From Rhodococcus pseudokoreensis (GTDB lineage Bacteria > Actinomycetota > Actinomycetes > Mycobacteriales > Mycobacteriaceae), in NCBI RefSeq assembly GCF_017068395.1, contig NZ_CP070619.1, forward strand, positions 5,022,001 to 5,086,000: DNA of 64,000 nucleotides, written 5' to 3'. The translations under genes and the position numbers were made by a program. Positions 1-8,020 of this stretch are shown here, piece by piece. A model generated the notes under the pieces. It was not told where the DNA came from and did not search any database. It saw nothing but the letters and a program-made list of their open reading frames with translations. Positions within the stretch are counted from its first letter, which is position 1. Each line of letters begins with the position of its first letter.

Positions 1-977
1 ACGAACACGACAAACACCTGGCGACGATGCCCGGTGAATTCATCGGCGGCGACGTCGAGATCCTGCGGGGCGACCTGACCGAGATCCTCTACGAACGGAC
101 CGCGGATTCATGCGAGTACCTGTTCGGTGACTCCGTCACCGCGCTCACCGACACGGAGGCCGGTGTCGAGGTCACGTTCGAGAAGTCGCACGCACGCCGG
201 TTCGATCTCGTATTCGGCGCCGACGGCATCCACTCGGCCGTGCGCAGACACCGATTCGGGCCGGAGGAGAACTTCGTCCGATTCCTCGGGTACTACTACG
301 CTGTCGTCGGCACCACGGACGCGGTGACCGCGGAGTCGCCCGACAGGGAACGCGCGACGGGTTGGATGTACAACGAACCGGGACGGATGGCCGTCGTCGG
401 TGGGCCGAAGGCTCCCGAGTTGTTCGTCTTCGCGTCCGACCCCATCGACTACGACCGTGGCGACATCGCCGAGCAGAAGCGACTGCTGGCCGCCGCGTAC
501 GCAGGTGCAGGCTGGCGAGTGCCCCAGTTGCTCGCGCACCTGGACGACGCGCCCGACTTCTACCTCGACTCGATCGCACGGGTCGAGACCGATACCTACA
601 CCGCGGGACGCGTGGCCCTACTCGGCGATGCCGCGTACGGAAACACGCTGGGCGGCTTCGGGACCGGTCTCGCCCTCGTCGGTGCATATGTGCTGGCGGG
701 CGAACTCGCCGCCGCCGGTGGCGACTACCGCGTGGCGTTCGGACGCTACAACGAGCAGATGCACCGGTATGCGAAGATTGCCCGCAAGGGCAGCGCCGGA
801 CCGTTTCTCGCGCCGAAGTCGGCGACTCGCATCAGGATGCGGAATTGGACGTTCAAGTCCAGGGCCCTGTTCGGCCTGATGATGAAGCTGACCGACTTCT
901 TCGCTACCGGCATCGACCTGCAGGACTACCCGGCGCTGCGATCAGCTGGGCGTCCCGGCAATGTTGACCATCCATGA
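1..977 (+). CDS. FAD-dependent aromatic-ring-hydroxylase-type monooxygenase, 5' end outside the window
   Basis: The reading frame is open to the left edge (E-H-D-K-H-L-A-T-M precedes the first internal ATG at 27), so the N-terminal Rossmann fold is missing from the window. What remains has the second FAD motif (DLVFGADGIHSAVRR) and the third (VALLGDAAYGNTLGGFGTGLAL), typical of FAD_binding_3 flavoprotein monooxygenases of the PHBH/TetX kind. The family uses NAD(P)H and O2 to hydroxylate small substrates, but nothing visible indicates the substrate. The 3' end overlaps the convergent VOC gene by about 36 bp. Confidence 0.8.
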   Translation, partial: EHDKHLATMPGEFIGGDVEILRGDLTEILYERTADSCEYLFGDSVTALTDTEAGVEVTFEKSHARRFDLVFGADGIHSAVRRHRFGPEENFVRFLGYYYAVVGTTDAVTAESPDRERATGWMYNEPGRMAVVGGPKAPELFVFASDPIDYDRGDIAEQKRLLAAAYAGAGWRVPQLLAHLDDAPDFYLDSIARVETDTYTAGRVALLGDAAYGNTLGGFGTGLALVGAYVLAGELAAAGGDYRVAFGRYNEQMHRYAKIARKGSAGPFLAPKSATRIRMRNWTFKSRALFGLMMKLTDFFATGIDLQDYPALRSAGRPGNVDHP

Positions 978-1355
978 GATGCCGAATTGGTCGGTACAGG
1001 CACCGAATTCGTCTCCCCACATCTGCTTTTCGAGGGGCACCGACACCGAGCCGGCGTCGGAGAGCTTGGCCCAGTACCCGCGGAGCAGGTCGCCGTCGTC
1101 GCCGCTCAGGCTCACCGCGATGTTGGTGCCCGGGTTGTGTTCCATGCCGGGCGGCGTGTCTGCCCCCATGAGCGTGAACCCGTTGTCGGATTCGAGCATG
1201 GCGTGCATGATCTTGTCGGCTCCCTCGGCGTCCGGGGCACCGAACTCACCGAACGTGCTCACCGCCAGGGTGCCACCGAAGACGTCCTTGTAGAACTCCA
1301 TTGCCTGCCGCGCGTTGCCGTCGAAGCTGATGTAGGGGTTGAGACGAGAGGTCAT
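942..1355 (-). CDS. VOC-superfamily (PhnB/glyoxalase-like) protein
   Basis: A 137-residue protein starting MTSRLNPYISFDGNARQAM, with one betaalphabetabetabeta VOC unit (YISFDGNARQAMEFYKDVFGG ... MLESDNGFTLMGAD ... GDEFGACTDQFGISWMVNI). This is the usual length of single-domain PhnB-like proteins. The start is supported by an AAGGAG ribosome-binding site about 8 nt upstream, and longer upstream extensions lack one. PhnB-like proteins are mostly of unknown role, so no substrate is proposed. It converges on the monooxygenase gene. Confidence 0.8.
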   Translation of the reverse strand: MTSRLNPYISFDGNARQAMEFYKDVFGGTLAVSTFGEFGAPDAEGADKIMHAMLESDNGFTLMGADTPPGMEHNPGTNIAVSLSGDDGDLLRGYWAKLSDAGSVSVPLEKQMWGDEFGACTDQFGISWMVNIAGTPS

Positions 1356-1445
1356 GGGGCATGCTCCTTCTAGGTGCCGGAACCGACAGCAACGACGGTA
1401 CAACGACCGACCGACACGATGTGGGGAACGGAAACCTCGACAGTG

Positions 1446-1513
1446 CACCAGGTGAATCGGGGCACCAGGTGAATCGGGGCACCCGGTGTTTCAGAGCACC
1501 AGCTGTTTCAGGG
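1446..1513. repeat. Four-copy 17-bp tandem repeat
   Basis: Two perfect copies of CACCAGGTGAATCGGGG are followed by two diverged copies (CACCCGGTGTTTCAGAG and CACCAGCTGTTTCAGGG) and a trailing CACC. The array lies between the VOC start and the end of the CHAT gene, and its last unit contains the CHAT stop codon. CACC/GGTG within each unit is a small dyad. Confidence 0.8.
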
Positions 1514-2740
1514 CACCGCGACGGTTGCGAACGCTGCCCACAGGACCGGTGAATGCTCGATCGTCCTCTCGTCCCGCCATGCGGCGACCCGGTCGCGTTG
1601 CCACGCGCAGAGCGCGCCGACCGCGTCGGGCAGTTCGTGTGCCGCGTCGATCGAACAGATGGCGTCCTGCAGTGGGCGCGCGTGCGGCGCGGCGCCGGCG
1701 ATGTGTTGGAACGCGAGGTCCGTGGGAAGGGCCCAGCGGCTCGCGGTGACGAGTTCCGCCCCGCCGGCGATCATCGCGGAGACCAGTCCGAGGGCCTCGC
1801 TGAACCGCAGATCGCCGCCGCTCTCGCAGGCGATGAGCGCAACCCGGCTCGGGATCGGCCACAGGTCGGCGCCGCGGATCGGTTCCTCGGTGAGCGTGTG
1901 CGTCCCCAGCAGGAGGTCCTTCGCGGACAACGGCCGGTGCGCGCGCGTCGGCTCCGCGAACCCGACGGCGTCGGCGGCGCAGGCGAGGTGCAATTCGGCG
2001 TGCTCGCTCTGGCCGGATTCGGGTGCCGCCGCCGTGACGTGCCCGACGTACACCAGCCGGCCCGCGCCCTCGCGCAACGCTGCGCCGAGCCATGCCCGGT
2101 CGACGTCTTCGCGGCGGAACACGTCCAGCGGCCGGTCCACGGCGGGAAGCAACCGGTCGTCGTCGGTGTACGTCGCGAACCGCTGCGACAGCGGACTGTC
2201 CTCGGCCATCCGACCCAGGACGGAACCGAGAACCGAATCGGCGCGGAAGCCCGGCACCCGGGGGTCGAGGACCGCGACGACGGGGAGCCGGTGGCAGTCC
2301 GTCCAGGTTCGGACCGGACGGCCGGGCGAGTGCACGATGCTGAGCGGGGCCAGCAGGCTGACATCCGCGATGTCGACGAGACGTAGCCCGGCGTCGGGGG
2401 CGATCAGTTCCCACGGCACCTGCGCGACTCGGGGTGACGGCTGGATCCGGAGGTGGGGGCGCACGCCGCGGGTGAACAGTTCGTGCAACTGCCGGGCGAG
2501 GCCGAACGGGAGAAACGTGCGCGAGAGGAGTTGAGCCAGATCGTGTTCGGACTCGTAGCCGGAGAACGCGCCCGTGGTCAGTGAACGGTGCAACCCCTGC
2601 GGGTCGGTGAGGTCGGGCAGGGCCCGGGCCAGCGCGGCGACGGCGTCGTCCACCTGCGCGGCGGGGGCGACACCGACACCGCCGGGGTGAGAGTCTTGGG
2701 TCCACCGCCACGACGTATACAGGTCGCCGGCGTCGGCCAT
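1508..2740 (-). CDS. CHAT-domain (caspase-HetF-associated-with-TPR) putative cysteine protease
   Basis: The protein has the two hallmarks of a CHAT peptidase: a glycine-histidine strand end (GRLVYVGHVTA) and a cysteine in VALIACESGGDLRFSE, followed by the GLVSAMIAGGAELV and ASRWALPTD segments. They correspond to His269/Cys340 counted from a longer GTG start at 2845. I prefer the ATG at 2740 (MADAGDLYTSW) because the longer form would begin inside a strong hairpin; neither start has a clear ribosome-binding site. There are no TPRs in this chain, but a TPR protein is encoded 2.6 kb upstream on the same strand. CHAT proteases are usually activated by a partner and cleave a specific target; neither is known here. 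Confidence 0.8.
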   Translation of the reverse strand: MADAGDLYTSWRWTQDSHPGGVGVAPAAQVDDAVAALARALPDLTDPQGLHRSLTTGAFSGYESEHDLAQLLSRTFLPFGLARQLHELFTRGVRPHLRIQPSPRVAQVPWELIAPDAGLRLVDIADVSLLAPLSIVHSPGRPVRTWTDCHRLPVVAVLDPRVPGFRADSVLGSVLGRMAEDSPLSQRFATYTDDDRLLPAVDRPLDVFRREDVDRAWLGAALREGAGRLVYVGHVTAAAPESGQSEHAELHLACAADAVGFAEPTRAHRPLSAKDLLLGTHTLTEEPIRGADLWPIPSRVALIACESGGDLRFSEALGLVSAMIAGGAELVTASRWALPTDLAFQHIAGAAPHARPLQDAICSIDAAHELPDAVGALCAWQRDRVAAWRDERTIEHSPVLWAAFATVAVP

Positions 2741-2817
2741 CCGCACGATCGCGGTGGGCTGCTCGTGCGAGGTCGGCGGGTGGGACAGGTGGGTCGGCAC
2801 CGACCCAGCATTCCCTA

Positions 2818-2858
2818 CCCACCCGGGCGGTGGCGTGTGTGCCACGCACCCGGGTGGG
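2818..2858 (-). terminator. Hairpin downstream of ahpF
   Basis: Perfect 10-bp arms CCCACCCGGG / CCCGGGTGGG enclose an inner GTGGC / GCCAC stem. It lies just after the ahpF stop and before the CHAT gene. No U-run follows, as is common for actinobacterial terminators. Confidence 0.6.
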
Positions 2859-2884
2859 CAGGGGTTCAGCGGAGGGCGTCCGAA

Positions 2885-4477
2885 CTAGCCGACGGTTGCG
2901 GCGGCGGAATCCTCGGCAGGCACGCCCGTGCGGATGAGCCGGTCGAATGCGCTCAGCGCTGCCGTGGCGCCGGCACCGGCGGCGATGACGATCTGCTTGT
3001 ACGGCACGGTGGTGCAGTCGCCGGCGGCGAACACGCCGGGGACCGACGTCTGGCCGCGGTCGTCGATCGCGATCTCGCCGCGATCGGACAATTCGACGCT
3101 GCCGGTCAGCCACTCGGTGTTGGGCAGGAGACCGATCTGGACGAAGACACCCTCGACGTCGAGCGTGTGCGCGGCATCGGTCGTGCGGTCCTTGTATGCC
3201 AGACCGGTGACCTTGTTGCCGTCCCCGACGACCTCCGTCGTGAGCGTGCTCAGGAGGATGTCCGCGTTGGGGAGGCTGCGCAGTTTGCGCTGCAGCACCT
3301 CGTCGGCGCGGAGCACCGAGTCGAACTCGATGAGCGTGACGTGCTCGACGAGTCCGGCGAGATCGATCGCGGCCTCCACTCCGGAGTTGCCGCCACCGAT
3401 CACGGCGACGCGCTTGCCCTTGAACAGCGGTCCGTCGCAGTGCGGGCAGTAGGTGACGCCCTTGTTCCGGTACTGGTCCTCGCCGGGCACGTTCATCGAG
3501 CGCCACCGCGCACCCGTCGACAGGATGACGGTCCGCGCGAGAAGGGAAGCACCGCTTTCCAGTTCGATCTCGACGAGACCGTTCTCGGTGGCGGCGGGCA
3601 CGAGCTTCGCGGCCTTCTGAGTGTTCATGATGTCGACGCCATACTGGCGGACGTGATTCTCGAGCGCAGACCCGAACTGGGGGCCCTCCGTGTAGGGGAC
3701 GGAGATGAAGTTCTCGATCGCCATGGTGTCGAGCACCTGGCCGCCGAAGCGTTCGGCGGCGATGCCGGTGCGAATTCCCTTGCGCGCGGCGTACACCGCG
3801 GCCGCGGCGCCGGACGGGCCCCCGCCGACGACGAGCACGTCGAACGGGTCCTTCTGCGCGATAGCGGTGGCGGCGCGGTCGGCGGCGCCGACGTCGAGCT
3901 TGCCGATGATCTCCTCGAGGCCCATCCGGCCGGAGCCGAAGAGTTCGCCGTTGACGAACACGGTCGGCACGGCCATGATCTGGCGGCCGTCGACCTCGTC
4001 CTGGAACAGCGCGCCGTCGATCGCGACGTGGCTGATGCGTGGATTGAGCACGGACATCAGGTTCAGCGCCTGCACCACGTCGGGGCAGTTCTGGCAGGAC
4101 AGCGAGAAGTAGGTCTCGAAGTGGAAGTCGCCGTCGAGGTCGCGGATCTGCTCGAGCAGTTCGGGGGACTCCTTCGACGGGTAACCGCCGACCTGGAGCA
4201 AAGCGAGTGCGAGCGAGGTGAATTCGTGGCCGAGCGGGATCCCGGCGAAGCGGACCTCGGTGTCGGTGCCACTGCGGCGGACGGCGAAGGACGGGCGTCG
4301 CGCGTCGTCGTCGCGGCGTTCGTAGGTGACCTTGTCCGACATCGCCGCGATCTCGGTGAGCAGTTCGGCGAGTTCGGTGGACTTGGGGCCGTCATCGAGT
4401 GAGGAGACGAGCTCGATCGGCAGGGTCAGCCGTTCGAGCAGGGACTTCAGTTGGCCGGCGAGCGAGGCTTCGAGCAT
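2885..4477 (-). CDS. ahpF: Alkyl hydroperoxide reductase subunit F
   Basis: A 530-residue flavoprotein with full-length AhpF architecture: a tandem thioredoxin-like N-terminal domain with CQNC (Cys128/Cys131), an FAD-binding motif ([15 protein letters not shown], near 213-227), the redox-active CPHC (Cys344/Cys347), an NAD(P)H-binding [10 protein letters not shown] stretch, and a terminal FAD segment ([15 protein letters not shown]). It passes electrons from NAD(P)H to AhpC in the cytosol. Its gene follows ahpC on the same strand, separated by a hairpin that could reduce read-through. Many mycolic-acid actinobacteria use AhpD instead, so an AhpC-AhpF pair is worth noting. Confidence 0.95.
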   Translation of the reverse strand: MLEASLAGQLKSLLERLTLPIELVSSLDDGPKSTELAELLTEIAAMSDKVTYERRDDDARRPSFAVRRSGTDTEVRFAGIPLGHEFTSLALALLQVGGYPSKESPELLEQIRDLDGDFHFETYFSLSCQNCPDVVQALNLMSVLNPRISHVAIDGALFQDEVDGRQIMAVPTVFVNGELFGSGRMGLEEIIGKLDVGAADRAATAIAQKDPFDVLVVGGGPSGAAAAVYAARKGIRTGIAAERFGGQVLDTMAIENFISVPYTEGPQFGSALENHVRQYGVDIMNTQKAAKLVPAATENGLVEIELESGASLLARTVILSTGARWRSMNVPGEDQYRNKGVTYCPHCDGPLFKGKRVAVIGGGNSGVEAAIDLAGLVEHVTLIEFDSVLRADEVLQRKLRSLPNADILLSTLTTEVVGDGNKVTGLAYKDRTTDAAHTLDVEGVFVQIGLLPNTEWLTGSVELSDRGEIAIDDRGQTSVPGVFAAGDCTTVPYKQIVIAAGAGATAALSAFDRLIRTGVPAEDSAAATVG

Positions 4478-4601
4478 GCGGATCTACTCCATCGATCGGG
4501 GAGGAAAGGGATCGGAAACCGGAAACCAGCTCTGGGCGGTCCGGAAAGTGTTGGTGCGACACCGATTGCCCCCCACGGGAGCGGAGCACCGGGAACCGCG
4601 C

Positions 4602-4630
4602 GCACGGGCTCAGAAGATCTGAGCCCGTGC
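4602..4630 (-). terminator. Hairpin between ahpC and ahpF
   Basis: Perfect 12-bp arms GCACGGGCTCAG / CTGAGCCCGTGC with the loop AAGAT, placed between the ahpC stop and the ahpF start. It probably acts as a partial terminator giving more ahpC than ahpF transcript (inference). Confidence 0.65.
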
Positions 4631-4650
4631 CTACGGTCGACTGGGCTACG

Positions 4651-5214
4651 TCAGATCTTGCCCACGAGATCGAGCGACGGAGCGAGGGTCTCTTCGCCCT
4701 CTTCCCACTTGGCCGGGCAGACCTCGCCCGGGTGCGACCGGACGTACTGAGCGGCCTTGACCTTGCGGACCAGCTCGGCGGCGTTGCGGCCGATGCCTTC
4801 CGCGGTGACCTCGGTGAACTGGATGACACCGTCGGGGTCGACGAGGAAGGTGCCGCGATCGGCCAGTCCCTCGTTCTCGCGCAGAACCTCGAAGTTCTTG
4901 CTGATCTCCTGCGTCGGGTCACCGATCATGGCGTACTTGATCTTGCCGATGGTGTCGGAGGATCCGTGCCACGCCTTGTGCGTGAAGTGGGTGTCGGTGG
5001 ACACCGAGAAGACCTCGACGCCGAGACGCTGCAGTTCCTCGTGGTGATCGGCGAGGTCGCCGAGCTCGGTCGGGCAGACGAAGGTGAAGTCGGCCGGGTA
5101 GAAGTAGAAGACCGCCCACTTGTCCTTGATGTCGTCCGCGGAGACGGTGATGAACGCGCCGTCCTTGAAAGCGGACGCCGCGAAGGGCTTGATCTGCGTG
5201 TTGATCAGGGCCAT
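4651..5214 (-). CDS. ahpC: Alkyl hydroperoxide reductase subunit C (typical 2-Cys peroxiredoxin)
   Basis: This 187-residue peroxiredoxin carries the peroxidatic Cys47 in [13 protein letters not shown] and the resolving Cys166 in GEVCPAKW, at the spacing of AhpC/Prx1 enzymes. It reduces hydrogen peroxide, organic peroxides and peroxynitrite and is recycled by AhpF, encoded downstream. The start matches the family ([11 protein letters not shown]). The upstream promoter region carries a compound dyad with an OxyR-like core. Confidence 0.95.
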   Translation of the reverse strand: MALINTQIKPFAASAFKDGAFITVSADDIKDKWAVFYFYPADFTFVCPTELGDLADHHEELQRLGVEVFSVSTDTHFTHKAWHGSSDTIGKIKYAMIGDPTQEISKNFEVLRENEGLADRGTFLVDPDGVIQFTEVTAEGIGRNAAELVRKVKAAQYVRSHPGEVCPAKWEEGEETLAPSLDLVGKI

Positions 5215-5256
5215 TGGAACCTCTATTCGTAAGACTGGAAGCCGACAGCGACGAGG

Positions 5257-5319
5257 CTATCCAGCAGATTGGAATAGGTCCAATCTATGAGACCTATTCC
5301 ATAGATTGGATGGGGCTAT
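5257..5319 (-). promoter_or_regulatory. ahpC promoter region with overlapping inverted repeats and OxyR-like core
   Basis: Two perfect 10-bp inverted repeats interlock: GGAATAGGTC (5271-5280) with GACCTATTCC (5291-5300), and TCCAATCTAT (5279-5288) with ATAGATTGGA (5301-5310). Within them ATAG-N7-CTAT occurs at 5274-5288, the half-site spacing of OxyR operators, and CTAT/ATAG tetramers flank it on both sides. No oxyR gene is adjacent. Confidence 0.6.
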
Positions 5320-5457
5320 CAATGACCGCCGAATCGGACGCGTTGCAGGTCAGTGCGGACATTCACCCAAGGGGCCCGGGGTGGTCGCCGGACGTGCGGT
5401 GTGACGACCGTGACACCCTGCGGCCCTGAATCTCCTCGCAGGGAACGGAAAGCGGGA

Positions 5458-6972
5458 TCACCAGGCGGGCACGACGCGGCTGCCGCGGACCTCGCGCCCG
5501 TAGCGTTCCTCGGCGGCCGCGATCGCGGAGCCCAGCACGATCCGCCCGTCCGCCGTCACGGCGAGCCGCGGGGGGAGGGGCACCGGCAGACCGGCGCCGG
5601 CCGCGACTCCGGCCAGAGCGGCGCCGAGCAGGAAGGAGCCGTCGTGGTCGGCCGCGCCGACCGGGGGAGGGTCGGGCAACTGCAGGGGCAGCCGCGGCGC
5701 GGCGCCGTGCCCGGCGCGGCCGATGTCCACCGTCGTTCCCGCGCACTGTGCCTCGACGAGATCGGCTACCAGCCGGGCCTCGCCGGACGCGTAGGCGAGG
5801 CGGAACGCCAATTGCATCGCGGGATCGGCGATCTCGCGGTTCCACTGCTCGCGCTGCCGGCCGTTGGGGAGTGTGTATCGCACGGCGTCGATGGCGATCG
5901 CCGCGGGCACGGCGAGCGCGGTGGCCCGTGCCTGCGCCGCATCATCCGGTGTGCCGGAGGCGGTGAGCGCGGAGTCGAGGAGGGTGGCGTGCCAGAAGTC
6001 GACCTGCGCGCAGTGCAGTCCGAGCCCCAGGCCGCGGTACGTGGCGAACGCGGCGGCGAGCAGCCCTTCGCCCTCGTCCGGTCGGCCCTCGGCGAAGGAG
6101 ACGGTGGCGAGGCGCGTCTCGACGTCCGCGACGTCGAGCACCGCTCCGGACCCCCGGAAGTAGTCGAGGCTGCGGCGGTAGAGCGCCGACGCGCGTTCGG
6201 CATCGCCGCGGCCCTCGGCGAGGAACGCCAGCACCTTCGATCCGATGCCCGCCCGGTGACCGATCCCGGACCGCTCGAAATACGTCTGGCTCGACAGCAG
6301 CAGCGGTTCCGCATCGTCGAGGCGCCCCGTGCGGACACGCATGATGCCCAGGTTCTGCTGCGTCTCGGCGACCGCGTTGACGTCGCCCGCCGTCTCGAAT
6401 GCGGCGAGCGCCTGCCCGGCGAAGTCGTCGGAGAGGTCGAAACGCCCGGTCTCGAAGTGGATGGCAGCGAGATTCATCAACGGATGGCCCGCGAGACCCG
6501 GGGCGAAACGCACTGCCGCGTCCAGGGACTCGGTGGCCACGTCGGCCGCGTGCGCCCACTGCTGCCGGTGCATCGCGACCGCGGTGAGCGACAACAGGCA
6601 TGCGACCCGCAGATCGCCCTGGTCTGCGCCGCCGGCCGCGAGCAGTTCCCGTGCCTGCTCGAGCGCGTCCTGGGCGCTGTCGAGGTCGCCGATGTGCTGC
6701 AGTGCCTGCGACAGGTTGACCAGCGCCGCCGGACGCATCCGGATCGCGTCGGCCGGCATCACCGCGAGGGCCTCCCGGTACAGGTCGACGGCCTTCGCGT
6801 GCTCGCCCAGCTCGTCGGACATGCTGGCCGCGTTGATGATCGCGCTCGTCCGGAGATCGCCGGTGGCCGCCGAGGCGACCTGCTCGAACGTCCGGAGCGC
6901 CTCGGCGACGTCGCCCCGCGAGTAGGCCACGGCTCCCGCGGCGAGGAGGTCGCGGCCGGTCTGGTCGTCCAC
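5458..6972 (-). CDS. TPR-repeat protein
   Basis: A 504-residue helical protein made largely of tetratricopeptide repeats over about the first 340 residues (for example AVAYSRGDVAEALRTFEQV, ALVNLSQALQHIGDLDSAQ, ETQQNLGIMRVRTGRLDDAE, LAFLAEGRGDAERASALYR). A proline-rich stretch and a short C-terminal region follow (RLAVTADGRIVLGSAIAAAE). It starts with GTG one base after the stop of the preceding gene and is the last gene of a three-gene operon. TPR scaffolds often partner CHAT proteases, and a CHAT gene lies downstream beyond ahpCF. That link is inference. Confidence 0.8.
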   Translation of the reverse strand: MDDQTGRDLLAAGAVAYSRGDVAEALRTFEQVASAATGDLRTSAIINAASMSDELGEHAKAVDLYREALAVMPADAIRMRPAALVNLSQALQHIGDLDSAQDALEQARELLAAGGADQGDLRVACLLSLTAVAMHRQQWAHAADVATESLDAAVRFAPGLAGHPLMNLAAIHFETGRFDLSDDFAGQALAAFETAGDVNAVAETQQNLGIMRVRTGRLDDAEPLLLSSQTYFERSGIGHRAGIGSKVLAFLAEGRGDAERASALYRRSLDYFRGSGAVLDVADVETRLATVSFAEGRPDEGEGLLAAAFATYRGLGLGLHCAQVDFWHATLLDSALTASGTPDDAAQARATALAVPAAIAIDAVRYTLPNGRQREQWNREIADPAMQLAFRLAYASGEARLVADLVEAQCAGTTVDIGRAGHGAAPRLPLQLPDPPPVGAADHDGSFLLGAALAGVAAGAGLPVPLPPRLAVTADGRIVLGSAIAAAEERYGREVRGSRVVPAW

Positions 6973-6973
6973 G

Positions 6974-8020
6974 TCAGAAGTCCGAATCCGAGACGGCCGC
7001 GTCTATCTCGGCGAGTAGCGGCGCGTCAGGCCCGTCGTCCGGAGTCGGCTCTGCGGCACGTCGCAGCCGCAGGCGGGCCAGGGCCCGAACCCGCTCCCGG
7101 ACGTCCGGACCTCCGACGTCCGCCAAACCGTCCGCGGAGCCGTTCACACCGAACCCGGGCAGATACACGTCCACCGACACCCCCGCTTCCGCACCGGGTG
7201 GTGCGTCCGACTCGCCGAACCAGACGTCTCCCGACAGGTGCAGCGCGACGTCGGCGGCGCCCGATGCGGTGCCGACGAGTGCACGGGGGCGGACGTGCTC
7301 GGGGACGGGTCCGGAGATATCGGGTGCCGCAACGACACTCACGCGCACCGCGGTGCTCCCGGAGGTGCGCACCACCTCCCAGGACACCGCGCGCTCGGAA
7401 CAGTCGACGAGACCGGGCGGGTATCGGCGCCAGTTGGATCCCGTGACACCGCGCGCCAGCACGAGGGTGCTCGGCAGCGTCGCGGTCGCGGCGCCGGCGG
7501 CGAGCGCGTAGTCGCCGGCCCGCCCGGGACGGTCGGCGAGTGTGGGTCCGGTCGGTGCGAGCGCGTCGTCCCCGTCGACGAGCAGATCGCAGTCCTCGAC
7601 GAGTGCCGCGATCTCGCGGTTCAACAATCCCGCGTCGAGCGCCGGGATACCGTCGACCGTCGACGTCGGCCACCACCGCGCCGCCCAGTGCGCGAACGCG
7701 AGGCGTCGAGCGCCCGCGGCCACCCGCGGCCGCGCCGGTTCGACCGCGACGTCGCTCCCGGAATCGCCGGCGGCCACGGCGAGCGCCACCTCCTCGCCGA
7801 ACACCGCCCACACCCAGTTCTGCGCCGAGTCGACGTCGTCGATCACCGCGACCGGGACGGCGTGTTCGGCGAGCACACTCCACGACAGGTGCCCACCGAG
7901 CACCTCCAGCACGGCCACGTCGATGCCTGCTGCGTCGTCGAGGACGCTCGGTGCGTTCCCGGGGGCGATGATCCAGACACCGTCGGGGGCGCGGTCGATC
8001 CGCACGGTGCCGGTGGTCAA
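6974..8020 (-). CDS. Protein of unknown function, operon partner of the TPR protein
   Basis: About 348 residues, ending LLAEIDAAVSDSDF. I do not recognise a family. The start is uncertain: a TTG at 8020 overlaps the upstream stop (TTGA), and a GTG lies 15 bases inside (VRIDRAPDGVWIIAPGNAP). The long open frame continuing upstream is a shadow of the preceding gene. No transmembrane segment or signal peptide is evident. The sequence is rich in Ala, Val and Asp. Tight coupling on both sides implies a joint function with its neighbours. Confidence 0.65.
   Translation of the reverse strand: MTTGTVRIDRAPDGVWIIAPGNAPSVLDDAAGIDVAVLEVLGGHLSWSVLAEHAVPVAVIDDVDSAQNWVWAVFGEEVALAVAAGDSGSDVAVEPARPRVAAGARRLAFAHWAARWWPTSTVDGIPALDAGLLNREIAALVEDCDLLVDGDDALAPTGPTLADRPGRAGDYALAAGAATATLPSTLVLARGVTGSNWRRYPPGLVDCSERAVSWEVVRTSGSTAVRVSVVAAPDISGPVPEHVRPRALVGTASGAADVALHLSGDVWFGESDAPPGAEAGVSVDVYLPGFGVNGSADGLADVGGPDVRERVRALARLRLRRAAEPTPDDGPDAPLLAEIDAAVSDSDF

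Noticed and set aside
1446..1513. CRISPR array
   Set aside because: Units are contiguous 17-mers without spacers and no cas genes are near.
1491..3506. 671-codon arginine-rich open frame on the minus strand
   Set aside because: It covers the CHAT and ahpF genes in another frame, is full of Arg/Pro/His runs and has no domain; it is a high-G+C shadow.
5353..7446. 697-codon plus-strand frame opposite the TPR operon
   Set aside because: No domain and biased composition; the minus-strand genes there show true protein patterns and tight coupling.
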